From contig NZ_BTTW01000004.1 in the NCBI RefSeq assembly GCF_036245865.1, positions 682,001-746,000 of the forward strand: 64,000 nt of DNA. Reading direction: 5' to 3'. The notes below the pieces were generated by a model. That model did not search any database and was not told the DNA's origin. It was given only the letters and a program-made list of their open reading frames with translations. Of this stretch, positions 46,837-55,098 are shown piece after piece. The DNA comes from Corallococcus caeni. Its GTDB lineage: Bacteria > Myxococcota > Myxococcia > Myxococcales > Myxococcaceae. The translations under genes were made by a program, and so were the position numbers. How positions within the stretch are numbered: the stretch's first letter is position 1; each line of letters begins with the position of its first letter.

Positions 46837-49800
46837 ATGCGCCGCTCGCTACTCGTTTGCCTCGTTCTCCTGACTTCCATGGCTTCGGCCCAGGAGAAGA
46901 AAGCACTGCGCGACGCTGACCTGGGCAAGAAGTCCACGACCACCGTGGACAAGTCCCTCGCAGGCGACATCACGCGCCCGAAGGAAGCCCAGCAGGCCGC
47001 TCCCGCGCTTCAATATGATCAGTTCCGCCTGGGCGTGGAGGTGCAGGTCGCCTCCAAGCGCCGCGAACAGATCGAATCGCTGAAGAAGATCATCTCGCTG
47101 TCTCCTGATCAGAAGGAGGCCCCCAGCCTGCTGTTCCGCCTGGGCGAGCTCTACTGGGAGGAGTCGAAGTTCTTCTTCTTCGAAGCCAACCGGAAGGACG
47201 ACGAGCTCATCGTCGCCATGAACCGCAACGACGCCGCGGGCCAGCAGAAGGCCAAGGCGGAGAAGGCGGAGTTGATGGCGAAGGTGAAGGAGAACGGCAA
47301 GTACGCCGTCGAGCAGTACACGAAGATCGTCCAGGAGTACCCGAAGTTCGAGCGCACGGACGAAGTGCTCTTCTTCCTCGGCCAGTACCTGATGGAGGAC
47401 GGCCAGGACAAGAAGGCGCTCGTCGCGTTCAAGCGCCTGGTGGAGAAGTACCCGCAGTCCAAGTACATCCCGGACGCGTACTTCGCCTTCGGCGAGTACT
47501 ACTTCAACAACTCCAAGGGCAAGCGCCCGGAGCTGGAGAAGGCGCTCGCGGCCTACAAGAAGGCCGCTGAGTACCCGGAGAACCAGGTCTACGCCTTCGC
47601 CCTCTACAAGCAGGGCTGGTGCTACTTCAACATGGGCGAGTACGAGTCCGCGAAGGACAAGTACAAGACCGTGGTCCTCTACGGTGAGCTGGCCGGCGCC
47701 GGCGCCGTGGAGAAGGACGGCAAGGCCAAGGCGAAGGGCTCGCTGGTGCGTGAAGCGCGCGCCGACTACGTGCGCGCGTTCGCCCGCGAGGGTGACGTCA
47801 CGCAGGCCCGCGCGGACTTCGGCAAGGTCGCCACCAATCCGGAAGACCGCTTCGCGATGATGAAGCAGCTCGCGAACCTGTACTACGGCGACGGCAAGGA
47901 CCGCGAAGCGGCCATCACCTACAACTCGCTGATCAAGGAGAAGCCGCTGTCGCCGGAGGCTCCTGGCTTCCAGGGCAAGATCGTCGACTGCATCCTGCGC
48001 ATGGGCAACAAGGAGCGCACCGTGGCCCAGGTGCGCCGGCTCGTGAAGATCATGAAGGACGTCGAGTCCTCCGGCGTCATCAAGGACGACAAGGACAAGA
48101 AGGCGCTCGCGGAGGCGAAGGAGCTGTCCGAGCGCACGCTCTCCAACCTCGCCGTCACCTGGCACAACGAGGGCAAGAAGACGCGCAACGAGGAGACCTT
48201 CAAGTACGCGGACGCCGTGTACAGCGACTACCTCACGCTCTTCCCGGAGAACCCCAAGGCGTACGACCTGCGCTTCTTCTGGGCGGAGCTCCTCAACGAC
48301 AACCTGCAGAACTTCGACAAGGCCGCCGCCAACTACACGCTCGTCGTCCTCCAGGACGCCAAGGTGCTGGAGGCCAAGGACGACAAGGGCAAGCCCAAGC
48401 CGGGCAAGCCGGGCAAGTGGCTGACCAACGCCTCCTACAACGCTGTCCTCGCCTACGACGAGGTCGTGAAGGCGGCGGAAGCGCGCGGCGAGGCCAAGTC
48501 CGAGTCCGCCGGCACGGACATCCAGAAGAAGATCGCCATCCCCACGCTCAAGAAGTCGCTGCTCGACGCGTGCGAGCGCTACCTCAAGTACGTCCCCAAG
48601 GGCGACAAGCGCGTGGAGATCGCCTTCAAGGCGGCGAACATCTACTACCGCCACAACCACTTCGACGAAGCGGTGCTGCGCTTCTCTGAAATCGCGCTCG
48701 GCTACCCCGAGTACAAGTTCGAGGACGGCCAGCGCGCCGCGGAGATCGCCGCCAACCTCATCCTCGACTCGTACAACCTGCTGGGCGACTTCGCGAAGGT
48801 CAATGAGTGGGCCCGCCGCTTCTACGCCAACGACAAGCTGGCCACGGGCAAGTTCCGCGACGACCTGGCGAAGCTGATTGAGCAGTCGTCGTTCAAGCTG
48901 GTCAGCCAGCTGGAGGAGAAGAAGGAGTTCTCCAAGGCGGCCGAGGCGTACCTGAACTTCGTCCACGACTTCCCGCAGACGGAGATCGCGGACCTGGCGC
49001 TCTACAACGCGTCCGTCGACTATTACAAGGCGAAGAGCCTGGACAAGGCCATCGAGGTCCGCAAGCGCCTGTTCGCGGAGTACCCCCGGTCCAAGTACGT
49101 GCCGGACTCCATCTACGCGAACGCGGAGGCGCTGGAGGCCATCGGTGACTTCGAGGAGGCGGCGGGCACCTACGAGCTCTACGTGAAGGGCTACGAGCGC
49201 AACCTGAGCGAGAAGGGCGGCGCCCCGGCGGCGAAGGCCAAGGCGAAGAGCAAGGCCCGCGGCAAGGCGAAGCAGGCCTCCAACGACGCCGGCCCCGCGA
49301 AGCCCGCGGTGGTGCAGAAGTGGGACGAGTCCAAGGCGCAGATCGCCCTGTTCAACGCGGCCACCTACCGCGAGGGCCTGGGCCAGCTGAAGGCCGCGCT
49401 CAAGAACCGCGAGCACTACATCGAGCTGTGGCCCAAGTCGAAGGACGCCGAGGACGTCTTCCTGTCCATCATCGACCTGCACGTGAAGCAGGGCGCGTAC
49501 ATGAAGGCCATCAAGCTGCTGGAGGAGTACGAGCGCGACAACATGCGCTCCCAGAGCAAGTTCCTCATGGCCGAGGGCCGCATCGTCGACATCTACTCGA
49601 AGATGAAGAAGACGAACGACGTGCGCCGCATGAACAAGCGCATCTTCGAGTACTTCGACCAGCTGCCCCGCCGTCAGCAGACCGCGCTGGAGAAGCCCGC
49701 GCTGGCCGCCGCCGCGCAGGCGAACCTGCTGGCCATCGAGCCGGACTGGAACGAGTTCAAGCGCCTGAAGCTGTACTGGGGCGTGCCGCCGTCGCCGGAG

Positions 49801-50433
49801 CGCTTCAAGGGCTCGCTGGCGGACAAGGGCCGCGCGCTGGAGGTGGTGCAGAAGAAGTACGTGCAGACCGTGGCCCTGGGCGCCCCGGAGCCGGCCATCT
49901 GCGCGCTGCAGCGCATCGGCCTCGCGTATGACCACATGGCGGAGCTCGTCGTGAACGCGCCCATGCCGCGCGGCCTGGACGAGGAGTCGCAGCAGGCGCT
50001 GCGCGACGAGTTCAGCAACCAGGCGCAGCCGCTCAAGGACAAGGCCACGGAGGCCTTCTCCGGCGCGGTGGCCAAGAGCCGCGAGCTGGGCGTGTTCAAC
50101 GACTGCGCCGCGGCGAGCCTGAAGATCCTCCGCACCACCTACGCCCCGGACCGCTACCCGGAGGTGCTGGAGGAGAAGCTCGCGCTGAAGAACAAGGAGC
50201 TGGTGCTGGGCGGCGACCTGCTGGCCGCCGTGCAGGACATCCCGCCCCCGGTCTCCAAGTCGGAGCCGGAGAAGATGGCCAAGAGCGAGGCGCTCAACGA
50301 GGACCTGTCCGCGCTGACCAACGCCCTCCGCCAGCAGACCGAGTCCGAGGTCGCCAAGCCCGCCGCCGCGTCCCAGGACGGCAGCGCCCCCAAGAAGACC
50401 GTTGATGATCAGGAGCCGGAGGACTTCCTCTAA
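46837..50433 (+). CDS. gltD: Gliding motility TPR protein GltD (AgmU)
   Basis: A 1,198-residue exported protein with signal peptide MRRSLLVCLVLLTSMASAQ. Nearly the whole chain is TPR/HEAT-like helical repeats (LLFRLGELYWEESKFFFFEA, ALVAFKRLVEKYPQSKYIPD, ALYKQGWCYFNMGEYESAK). A lysine-rich linker (KAKAKSKARGKAKQ) sits near residue 810, and the acidic tail ends EDFL. Size, position before gltE and repeats match M. xanthus AgmU/GltD, a periplasmic component of the Agl-Glt machine. The start has AGGAAG four bases upstream and lies under a candidate promoter. Identification of the locus by gene order is strong; the detailed role is from the literature. Confidence 0.88.
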   Translation: MRRSLLVCLVLLTSMASAQEKKALRDADLGKKSTTTVDKSLAGDITRPKEAQQAAPALQYDQFRLGVEVQVASKRREQIESLKKIISLSPDQKEAPSLLFRLGELYWEESKFFFFEANRKDDELIVAMNRNDAAGQQKAKAEKAELMAKVKENGKYAVEQYTKIVQEYPKFERTDEVLFFLGQYLMEDGQDKKALVAFKRLVEKYPQSKYIPDAYFAFGEYYFNNSKGKRPELEKALAAYKKAAEYPENQVYAFALYKQGWCYFNMGEYESAKDKYKTVVLYGELAGAGAVEKDGKAKAKGSLVREARADYVRAFAREGDVTQARADFGKVATNPEDRFAMMKQLANLYYGDGKDREAAITYNSLIKEKPLSPEAPGFQGKIVDCILRMGNKERTVAQVRRLVKIMKDVESSGVIKDDKDKKALAEAKELSERTLSNLAVTWHNEGKKTRNEETFKYADAVYSDYLTLFPENPKAYDLRFFWAELLNDNLQNFDKAAANYTLVVLQDAKVLEAKDDKGKPKPGKPGKWLTNASYNAVLAYDEVVKAAEARGEAKSESAGTDIQKKIAIPTLKKSLLDACERYLKYVPKGDKRVEIAFKAANIYYRHNHFDEAVLRFSEIALGYPEYKFEDGQRAAEIAANLILDSYNLLGDFAKVNEWARRFYANDKLATGKFRDDLAKLIEQSSFKLVSQLEEKKEFSKAAEAYLNFVHDFPQTEIADLALYNASVDYYKAKSLDKAIEVRKRLFAEYPRSKYVPDSIYANAEALEAIGDFEEAAGTYELYVKGYERNLSEKGGAPAAKAKAKSKARGKAKQASNDAGPAKPAVVQKWDESKAQIALFNAATYREGLGQLKAALKNREHYIELWPKSKDAEDVFLSIIDLHVKQGAYMKAIKLLEEYERDNMRSQSKFLMAEGRIVDIYSKMKKTNDVRRMNKRIFEYFDQLPRRQQTALEKPALAAAAQANLLAIEPDWNEFKRLKLYWGVPPSPERFKGSLADKGRALEVVQKKYVQTVALGAPEPAICALQRIGLAYDHMAELVVNAPMPRGLDEESQQALRDEFSNQAQPLKDKATEAFSGAVAKSRELGVFNDCAAASLKILRTTYAPDRYPEVLEEKLALKNKELVLGGDLLAAVQDIPPPVSKSEPEKMAKSEALNEDLSALTNALRQQTESEVAKPAAASQDGSAPKKTVDDQEPEDFL

Positions 50434-51872
50434 TGAATCGCATGCACCCGTTCCGCCCCCTCCTGCTGGCCACGCTGGCGCTGACCGCTGTCGGCTGCTC
50501 CACGACGCAGACGGCGGCCCCGTCGCCCGTCGCCAAGCCCGTCGCCGCCCCCACGGGCCCGGTGTCCATCTCCAACCGCGCCATGCTGCTGTTCGATGAC
50601 GCGGTGAAGTCCTTCGACGCGCAGAAGAAGGCCAAGGCCTTCGACTACCCGTCGCTGGACCGCAAGTTCAGGGCCGCCCTGGAGGCGGACCAGAACCTGG
50701 CGGAGGCCGAGTACAACCTGGGCGTCATCGCCGAGCGCATGGGCAAGCCCGACGAGGCGAAGGCCCGCTACGCGGCGGCCCTCACCAAGAAGCCGTCCCT
50801 GCGGCAGGCGTCCGACAACCTGGCCATCATGAAGCAGAACGGTGGCGACGTGGCCGGCGCGGTGGCGCTCTACCAGGACGTGCTCACGCGCTACCCGGAT
50901 GACGCGGGCTCGCGCGCGCGGCTCGCGGAGATCTACCGGCAGAACAACGACCACGACAAGGCGATGGAGCTGTCTCGTGCCGCGCTCATGCGCGACCCGA
51001 TGAACACCAACGCCCTCAAGGTGATGATCCGCAGCTACCTGGACCGCAAGCAGCTGGCCATGGCGAAGCTCGTCGCGCTGCGCGCGGTGAAGCTGGACGG
51101 CACGGACCCTGAGCTGCACCAGGCCGTGGGCCTCATCCTCCTCAAGGAGGGCGACAGGGAGGGCGCGCGCCTGCAGTTCAAGAGCGCCCTGGAGGCGAAG
51201 GCGGACTACGTGCCGGCGCACGTGGAGCTGGCCCAGCTGGCGCTCAACGCGGAGGACTTCCCCGGCGCGGAGGAGCACCTGCGCCGCATCCTGCAGGCCG
51301 ACGGCAAGAACGCCGCCGCGCACGTGGACCTGGGCATCGCGCTCAAGGGCCAGGGCCAGTACGACAAGGCCATGCAGGAGTACGACGAGGCGGAGAAGCT
51401 CAACCCCGACCTGGGCGCCACGTACCTCAACCGCGGCATCATCCTGCACAAGGTGAAGGACGCCCCCGAGCGCGCGGTGGAGCTCTACAAGAAGTACGTC
51501 GCCCTGGCGGGCGGCGAGGTCGCGCTCCATGCCGAAGCCCCCGTCTTCGGCCTCATGCGCGAGGCGGAGAGCATCGTGCAGGCCAAGCGCGAGGCGAAGG
51601 CCGCGGAGGACCAGGCCAAGCAGATGGAGGCCCTCCAGGCCCAGCAGCAGGCCGCGATGAAGGCGGAGGAGGCCAAGCAGAAGGGCACCCCCCCGCCGCC
51701 GGGCGCCGCGACGCCCGCGTCCGGCACCAGCACCGCCCCGCAGGCCACGCCGGCCAACGCGACGGGCGCGCAGCCGCCGGCCGCCACCCCCGCCGCGGGG
51801 AAGCAGGCGGCGCCTGCCCAGAAGAATGCAGCTCCGGCGGACTCTGAAGAGCCCACTGACGACCTGCTGTGA
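50433..51872 (+). CDS. gltE: Gliding motility TPR lipoprotein GltE (AglT)
   Basis: A 479-residue outer-membrane lipoprotein; Cys22 in LLLATLALTAVGCSTTQ is the lipid site. About eight TPR repeats span 50-365 (LAEAEYNLGVIAERMGKPDE, YVPAHVELAQLALNAEDFPG, NAAAHVDLGIALKGQGQYDK). A long Ala/Pro/Gln/Thr tail follows and the chain ends EPTDDLL. It starts on the gltD stop (TAATG), a one-base overlap giving translational coupling. AglT/GltE is the TPR lipoprotein of the gliding machine. A 141-base gap with two hairpins separates it from gltF. Confidence 0.88.
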   Translation: MNRMHPFRPLLLATLALTAVGCSTTQTAAPSPVAKPVAAPTGPVSISNRAMLLFDDAVKSFDAQKKAKAFDYPSLDRKFRAALEADQNLAEAEYNLGVIAERMGKPDEAKARYAAALTKKPSLRQASDNLAIMKQNGGDVAGAVALYQDVLTRYPDDAGSRARLAEIYRQNNDHDKAMELSRAALMRDPMNTNALKVMIRSYLDRKQLAMAKLVALRAVKLDGTDPELHQAVGLILLKEGDREGARLQFKSALEAKADYVPAHVELAQLALNAEDFPGAEEHLRRILQADGKNAAAHVDLGIALKGQGQYDKAMQEYDEAEKLNPDLGATYLNRGIILHKVKDAPERAVELYKKYVALAGGEVALHAEAPVFGLMREAESIVQAKREAKAAEDQAKQMEALQAQQQAAMKAEEAKQKGTPPPPGAATPASGTSTAPQATPANATGAQPPAATPAAGKQAAPAQKNAAPADSEEPTDDLL

Positions 51873-51885
51873 TGTGGGAGACGCC

Positions 51886-51907
51886 CGCCAGTGGCTTCAC
51901 GCTGGCG
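51886..51907. other. Upstream hairpin in gltE-gltF gap
   Basis: CCGCCAG (51885-51891) pairs with CTGGCGG (51902-51908) around a 10-base loop, 14 bases after the gltE stop. Possible attenuator or processing site. Confidence 0.4.
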
Positions 51908-51937
51908 GCGCGGCTCGGGAAGATGCGAACCTTGAGA

Positions 51938-51960
51938 GCCCCCGCGCTGATGGCGGGGGC
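51938..51960. other. Second hairpin in gltE-gltF gap
   Basis: GCCCCCGC (51938-51945) pairs perfectly with GCGGGGGC (51953-51960) around a 7-base loop. It lies between the gltE stop and the gltF ribosome site and has no T tract. Confidence 0.45.
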
Positions 51961-52013
51961 CGCCATGCGGAAACACCAGTGGGCCTTCGGAAGGGGCCCC
52001 ACGTGGAGGCAGG

Positions 52014-52280
52014 ATGCGGAAGTGGCTGATGCTGTGCGTGACGCTGTCGGTGGCCCCGGCCTTCGCCCAGGACGAGGGCGGCAAGGCGCAGGGTGAGGGT
52101 GGCGGCGCCAGGATGCAGAAGACGACCAACATCGACTTCGAGGACGACACCATTGAAGGTGACCTCACGAAGCCGGATGGCGAGTACGTCGAGGCGCGCA
52201 AGACCGTGAAGCACTCCAACCTCATCCGCATCCGCGAAGACTTCGAGGACAAGGTGATGCAGTCCGTGGGCGAGCTGTAA
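52014..52280 (+). CDS. gltF: Gliding motility protein GltF (CglF)
   Basis: An 88-residue small exported protein: signal peptide LMLCVTLSVAPAFAQ, then IDFEDDTIEGDLTKPDGEYV and LIRIREDFEDKVMQSV motifs, ending GEL. It is in the position and size of CglF/GltF, an outer-envelope component that can be transferred between cells in M. xanthus. The start at 52014 has GGAGG five bases upstream. The GDLTKP piece parallels GDITRP near the start of GltD, a shared theme in the locus. Confidence 0.82.
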   Translation: MRKWLMLCVTLSVAPAFAQDEGGKAQGEGGGARMQKTTNIDFEDDTIEGDLTKPDGEYVEARKTVKHSNLIRIREDFEDKVMQSVGEL

Positions 52281-52361
52281 TTCCCCCCTCCACGAACTGA
52301 CGGCGGGAACCTTCCGCCAGCACCGTTGTCCAAGAGCGCCAAAGCCTACCGGGAGCCGTCC

Positions 52362-54329
52362 ATGGCCGTACCCCTGACACTCAAGGTCTTCAAGGGCGAC
52401 ACGTTGGTCGCCTCCAAGGACTACGAGCGCGACATCATCAAGATTGGCCGTCTGTCCTCCGCGCACCTGTGCCTGGAAGACGACAAGGTCAGCCGTATCC
52501 ACTCCGTCATCGAAGTGGCCGCCGACGGCTCCATGTCCATCATCGACATGGGCAGCGTCGAAGGCACCTACGTCAACGGCAAGCGCGTCAACAAGGGGCA
52601 GGTCTCCTTCGGTGACGAGGTCCGCGTGGGTGGCACCACCATCCGCCTGGAGAACCCGGCCGCCGTCGCCGCGGTGAACCTGGCCGCCGCCGTCGCGCAG
52701 GCGGACGCGCCCACGGACAAGAACCCCACCATCGCGCCGGTGGCCCCCGCCGCCGCCATCGCGCAGGCCGTGGCCGCGCCCGTTCCGGTGGCCGCGCCTG
52801 TCGCGCCGCCGGCGCCCGCGCCCGCCGCCGCGCTGGACGCGTCCGTCGCGCCCACGCAGAAGAACGCCGTGGCGCCCGCCCGGGCCCCCAAGGCCGCCGT
52901 GGCCGTGGAGGACGACGCGCACGAGGCGCAGGACGCCGCGCCGCGCGTGCGCACCGTGAAGAAGACGAAGTCCAGCGGCCCGCAGGGCGTGTCGCTGCGC
53001 CTGCTCTGGGGCGACCAGCGCGTGGGCGAGTTCTTCGTGCCCCCCGGCGCGAAGAAGGGCTTCACGGTCGGCAGCGCCAAGGGCGTGGACTTCGTGATGG
53101 GCGACGCCAAGCTGGGCGCCCCCTCGTTCGAGGCGCTGCGCACCGACGGCCAGTCCTTCACCGTGCGCTTCGCGCGCAAGATGAAGGGCGAGTTGACCCG
53201 CAAGGGCGAGACGCTGGACCTGGAAGCCGTGATGGAGTCCGGCAAGGCCTCCCAGGACGGCGACGCCTACGGCCTCACGCTGGAAGCGGACGACTTCGTC
53301 TGGGTGGACCTGGGCGGCCTCACGCTGGAGGCGCAGTTCCAGCCGGTGCCCAAGCGCGTCGTCGTGCCCATGAGCGAGAGCATCGACTACACGGCGCTCA
53401 ACATCTTCCTGGTGATGTTCTTCATCGCCACCGGGTTCGTCATCCACTCCATGAACCAGAGTGGGGAAGGGGACGAATACGCGGATGAGCTCGCGGGCAA
53501 CGACGCGCGCATCGCGAAGCTGATCATCAAGCCTCCGGAGACCCAGAAGAACAAGTTCCTGGAGAAGCTCAACCAGCAGAAGGAGAAGAAGTCGGGCGAG
53601 ATGGCCCAGAAGCAGCGCGGCGACGAGGGCCAGATGGGCAAGAAGGACGCGCCCAAGGCCAACAACCGCACCGCGCCCAAGGGCGACCCGAACAAGAAGG
53701 ACGAGGCGCGCGCCCTCACCGCGAAGATCTTCGGCGGCGGCAAGGGCGGCATCTCCACCATCTTCGGCAAGTCGGGCCTGGGCGGCGAGCTCAAGAGCGC
53801 CATGGGCAACATGTTCGGCGCCAAGGCGGGCGACGCGGGTGGCTTCGGCGGCATGGGCCTGCGCGGCAGCGGCGGCGGCGGCGGTGGCACCGGTGACAGC
53901 ATCGGCATCGGCGGCATCGGCACCAAGGGCCGTGGCGGCGGCAGCGGCAGCTACGGCACCGGCGTGGGCACGCTCGGCGGCAAGCAGAGCGTGGACGTGG
54001 GCATCACCTCGTCGGATCCGGAGGTCATGGGCTCGCTGGACAAGGAACTCATCCGCCAGGTCATCCAGCGCAACCGCGGGCAGATCCGCTACTGCTACGA
54101 GAGCCTGCTCAACCGCTTCCCCAAGCTGGGCGGCAAGGTGTCCGTGAAGTTCGTCATCAGCGCCACCGGCTCGGTGGCCACGTCCAACGTCGCGCAGTCC
54201 ACGGCGGGCAACTCGGACCTGGAGACCTGCGTGGCCGGCCGCGTGCGCACCTGGAAGTTCCCGGAGCCGAAGGGTGGAGGCTCCGTGATCGTCACCTACC
54301 CGTTCATCTTCAAGCAGGCCGGTGACTGA
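52362..54329 (+). CDS. gltG: Gliding motility protein GltG (FHA, TM, TonB-like)
   Basis: A 655-residue inner-membrane protein. The cytoplasmic FHA domain is at about 4-95 (KIGRLSSAHLCLEDDKVSRI, DMGSVEGTYVNGKRVNKG). An Ala/Pro linker (100-205) leads to a second beta domain (about 210-330). A membrane helix lies at about 343-363 (LNIFLVMFFIATGFVIHS), a glycine-rich periplasmic spacer at about 480-550, and a TonB-like AgmX/PglI domain at 561-655 (IQRNRGQIRYCYESLLNRFP, CVAGRVRTWKFPEP). This architecture fits GltG, which links cytoplasmic partners to the periplasm. ATG at 52362 (MAVPLTLKVF, after GGGAG) is preferred over the TTG at 52326. Confidence 0.9.
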   Translation: MAVPLTLKVFKGDTLVASKDYERDIIKIGRLSSAHLCLEDDKVSRIHSVIEVAADGSMSIIDMGSVEGTYVNGKRVNKGQVSFGDEVRVGGTTIRLENPAAVAAVNLAAAVAQADAPTDKNPTIAPVAPAAAIAQAVAAPVPVAAPVAPPAPAPAAALDASVAPTQKNAVAPARAPKAAVAVEDDAHEAQDAAPRVRTVKKTKSSGPQGVSLRLLWGDQRVGEFFVPPGAKKGFTVGSAKGVDFVMGDAKLGAPSFEALRTDGQSFTVRFARKMKGELTRKGETLDLEAVMESGKASQDGDAYGLTLEADDFVWVDLGGLTLEAQFQPVPKRVVVPMSESIDYTALNIFLVMFFIATGFVIHSMNQSGEGDEYADELAGNDARIAKLIIKPPETQKNKFLEKLNQQKEKKSGEMAQKQRGDEGQMGKKDAPKANNRTAPKGDPNKKDEARALTAKIFGGGKGGISTIFGKSGLGGELKSAMGNMFGAKAGDAGGFGGMGLRGSGGGGGGTGDSIGIGGIGTKGRGGGSGSYGTGVGTLGGKQSVDVGITSSDPEVMGSLDKELIRQVIQRNRGQIRYCYESLLNRFPKLGGKVSVKFVISATGSVATSNVAQSTAGNSDLETCVAGRVRTWKFPEPKGGGSVIVTYPFIFKQAGD

Positions 54330-54356
54330 CGTAGACTCAACACATCCGTAATCCGC

Positions 54357-54386
54357 GCGGGCGGTCCTGGAGACAGGGCTGCCCGC
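54357..54386 (+). terminator. Terminator or attenuator between gltG and gltH
   Basis: A 13-position stem (54357-54369 with 54374-54386, two G-U pairs) closes a GAGA tetraloop and is followed at once by TTCTTCCATT. It lies 28 bases past the gltG stop inside the operon, so partial termination or regulated read-through is implied. Confidence 0.6.
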
Positions 54387-54399
54387 TTCTTCCATTCAC

Positions 54400-54419
54400 C
54401 CTCCCGCCCCCGCGGGAGG
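54400..54419. other. Hairpin just upstream of gltH
   Basis: CCTCCCGC (54400-54407) pairs with GCGGGAGG (54412-54419) around a C4 loop, 25 bases before the gltH start. It could hide or expose the ribosome site or be a second attenuator stem. Confidence 0.45.
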
Positions 54420-54444
54420 CCTGCCCCCCACCAGGCCGCCTTCC

Positions 54445-55086
54445 ATGCAGAAAGTCCTTGCTCCTCTTGCCCTGAGCGCCGCCCTTCTTCTTCCCGCGAT
54501 GGCGGGCGCCCAGGACACCCCCAGCGCCGGCTCCAACGCGATGAAGGACCGGCCCGCGGTGACCTTCAACGAGGTCGAGCGCGGTGTGTACTTCGGCGTG
54601 TACGGCGGTCCGTCGTGGATCACCAACCCGCCCGCGGACTCCGGCCCGCGGCCCTTCTCCTCCGGGCAGATGGCCCAGGTGGAGCTGGGCGTGGACCTGG
54701 GCGAGCGCCTGTCCCTGGGCGTCTTCTTCATGGGCTCCGCCAACCGCGCGGGCGCCGAATACGTCGGCTACTCGCAGGGCGCCGCGTCCGGTGACTTCAC
54801 CATGCTGGTGCCGGGCGCCGTGCTGCGCGCCCGCCTGGTGGGCTTCGCCGACAGCCAGGAGGTCAAGCGGACGTGGATCTACGCCCGCGCCGGCGTGGGC
54901 TACGCGATGTTCTCTCCCAAGAAGCTCCTCCCGGATTCCGACATTCTTGTGTTTGCCGGGCCCGGAGTGGAGTACTACACGCGGCTGCGCCACTTCTCGG
55001 TGGGGCTGGAGGTCGTGGGGAACTACCTCGCCTCCAAGGGCGCCTTCGGGTTCGCGGTGGCGCCCAACATTCGCTACGCGTTCTAG
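54445..55086 (+). CDS. gltH: Gliding motility outer-membrane protein GltH (CglE)
   Basis: A 213-residue protein with signal peptide LAPLALSAALLLPAMAGAQ and about eight amphipathic beta strands (RGVYFGVYGGPSWI, QVELGVDLGERLSLGVFF, FGFAVAPNIRYAF) ending in an aromatic residue, typical of an outer-membrane barrel. Position after gltG and before the RG-rich gene matches CglE/GltH of M. xanthus. A strong terminator-like hairpin and another stem precede it, suggesting differential expression from gltDEFG. No strong ribosome site seen. Confidence 0.83.
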   Translation: MQKVLAPLALSAALLLPAMAGAQDTPSAGSNAMKDRPAVTFNEVERGVYFGVYGGPSWITNPPADSGPRPFSSGQMAQVELGVDLGERLSLGVFFMGSANRAGAEYVGYSQGAASGDFTMLVPGAVLRARLVGFADSQEVKRTWIYARAGVGYAMFSPKKLLPDSDILVFAGPGVEYYTRLRHFSVGLEVVGNYLASKGAFGFAVAPNIRYAF

Positions 55087-55098
55087 CGGGAGATTCAC

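Noticed and set aside
46849-49935. 1,028-codon minus frame opposite gltD
   Set aside because: Composition is antisense-like (Leu, Val, Arg repeats) with no family motif, while gltD has signal peptide and repeats.
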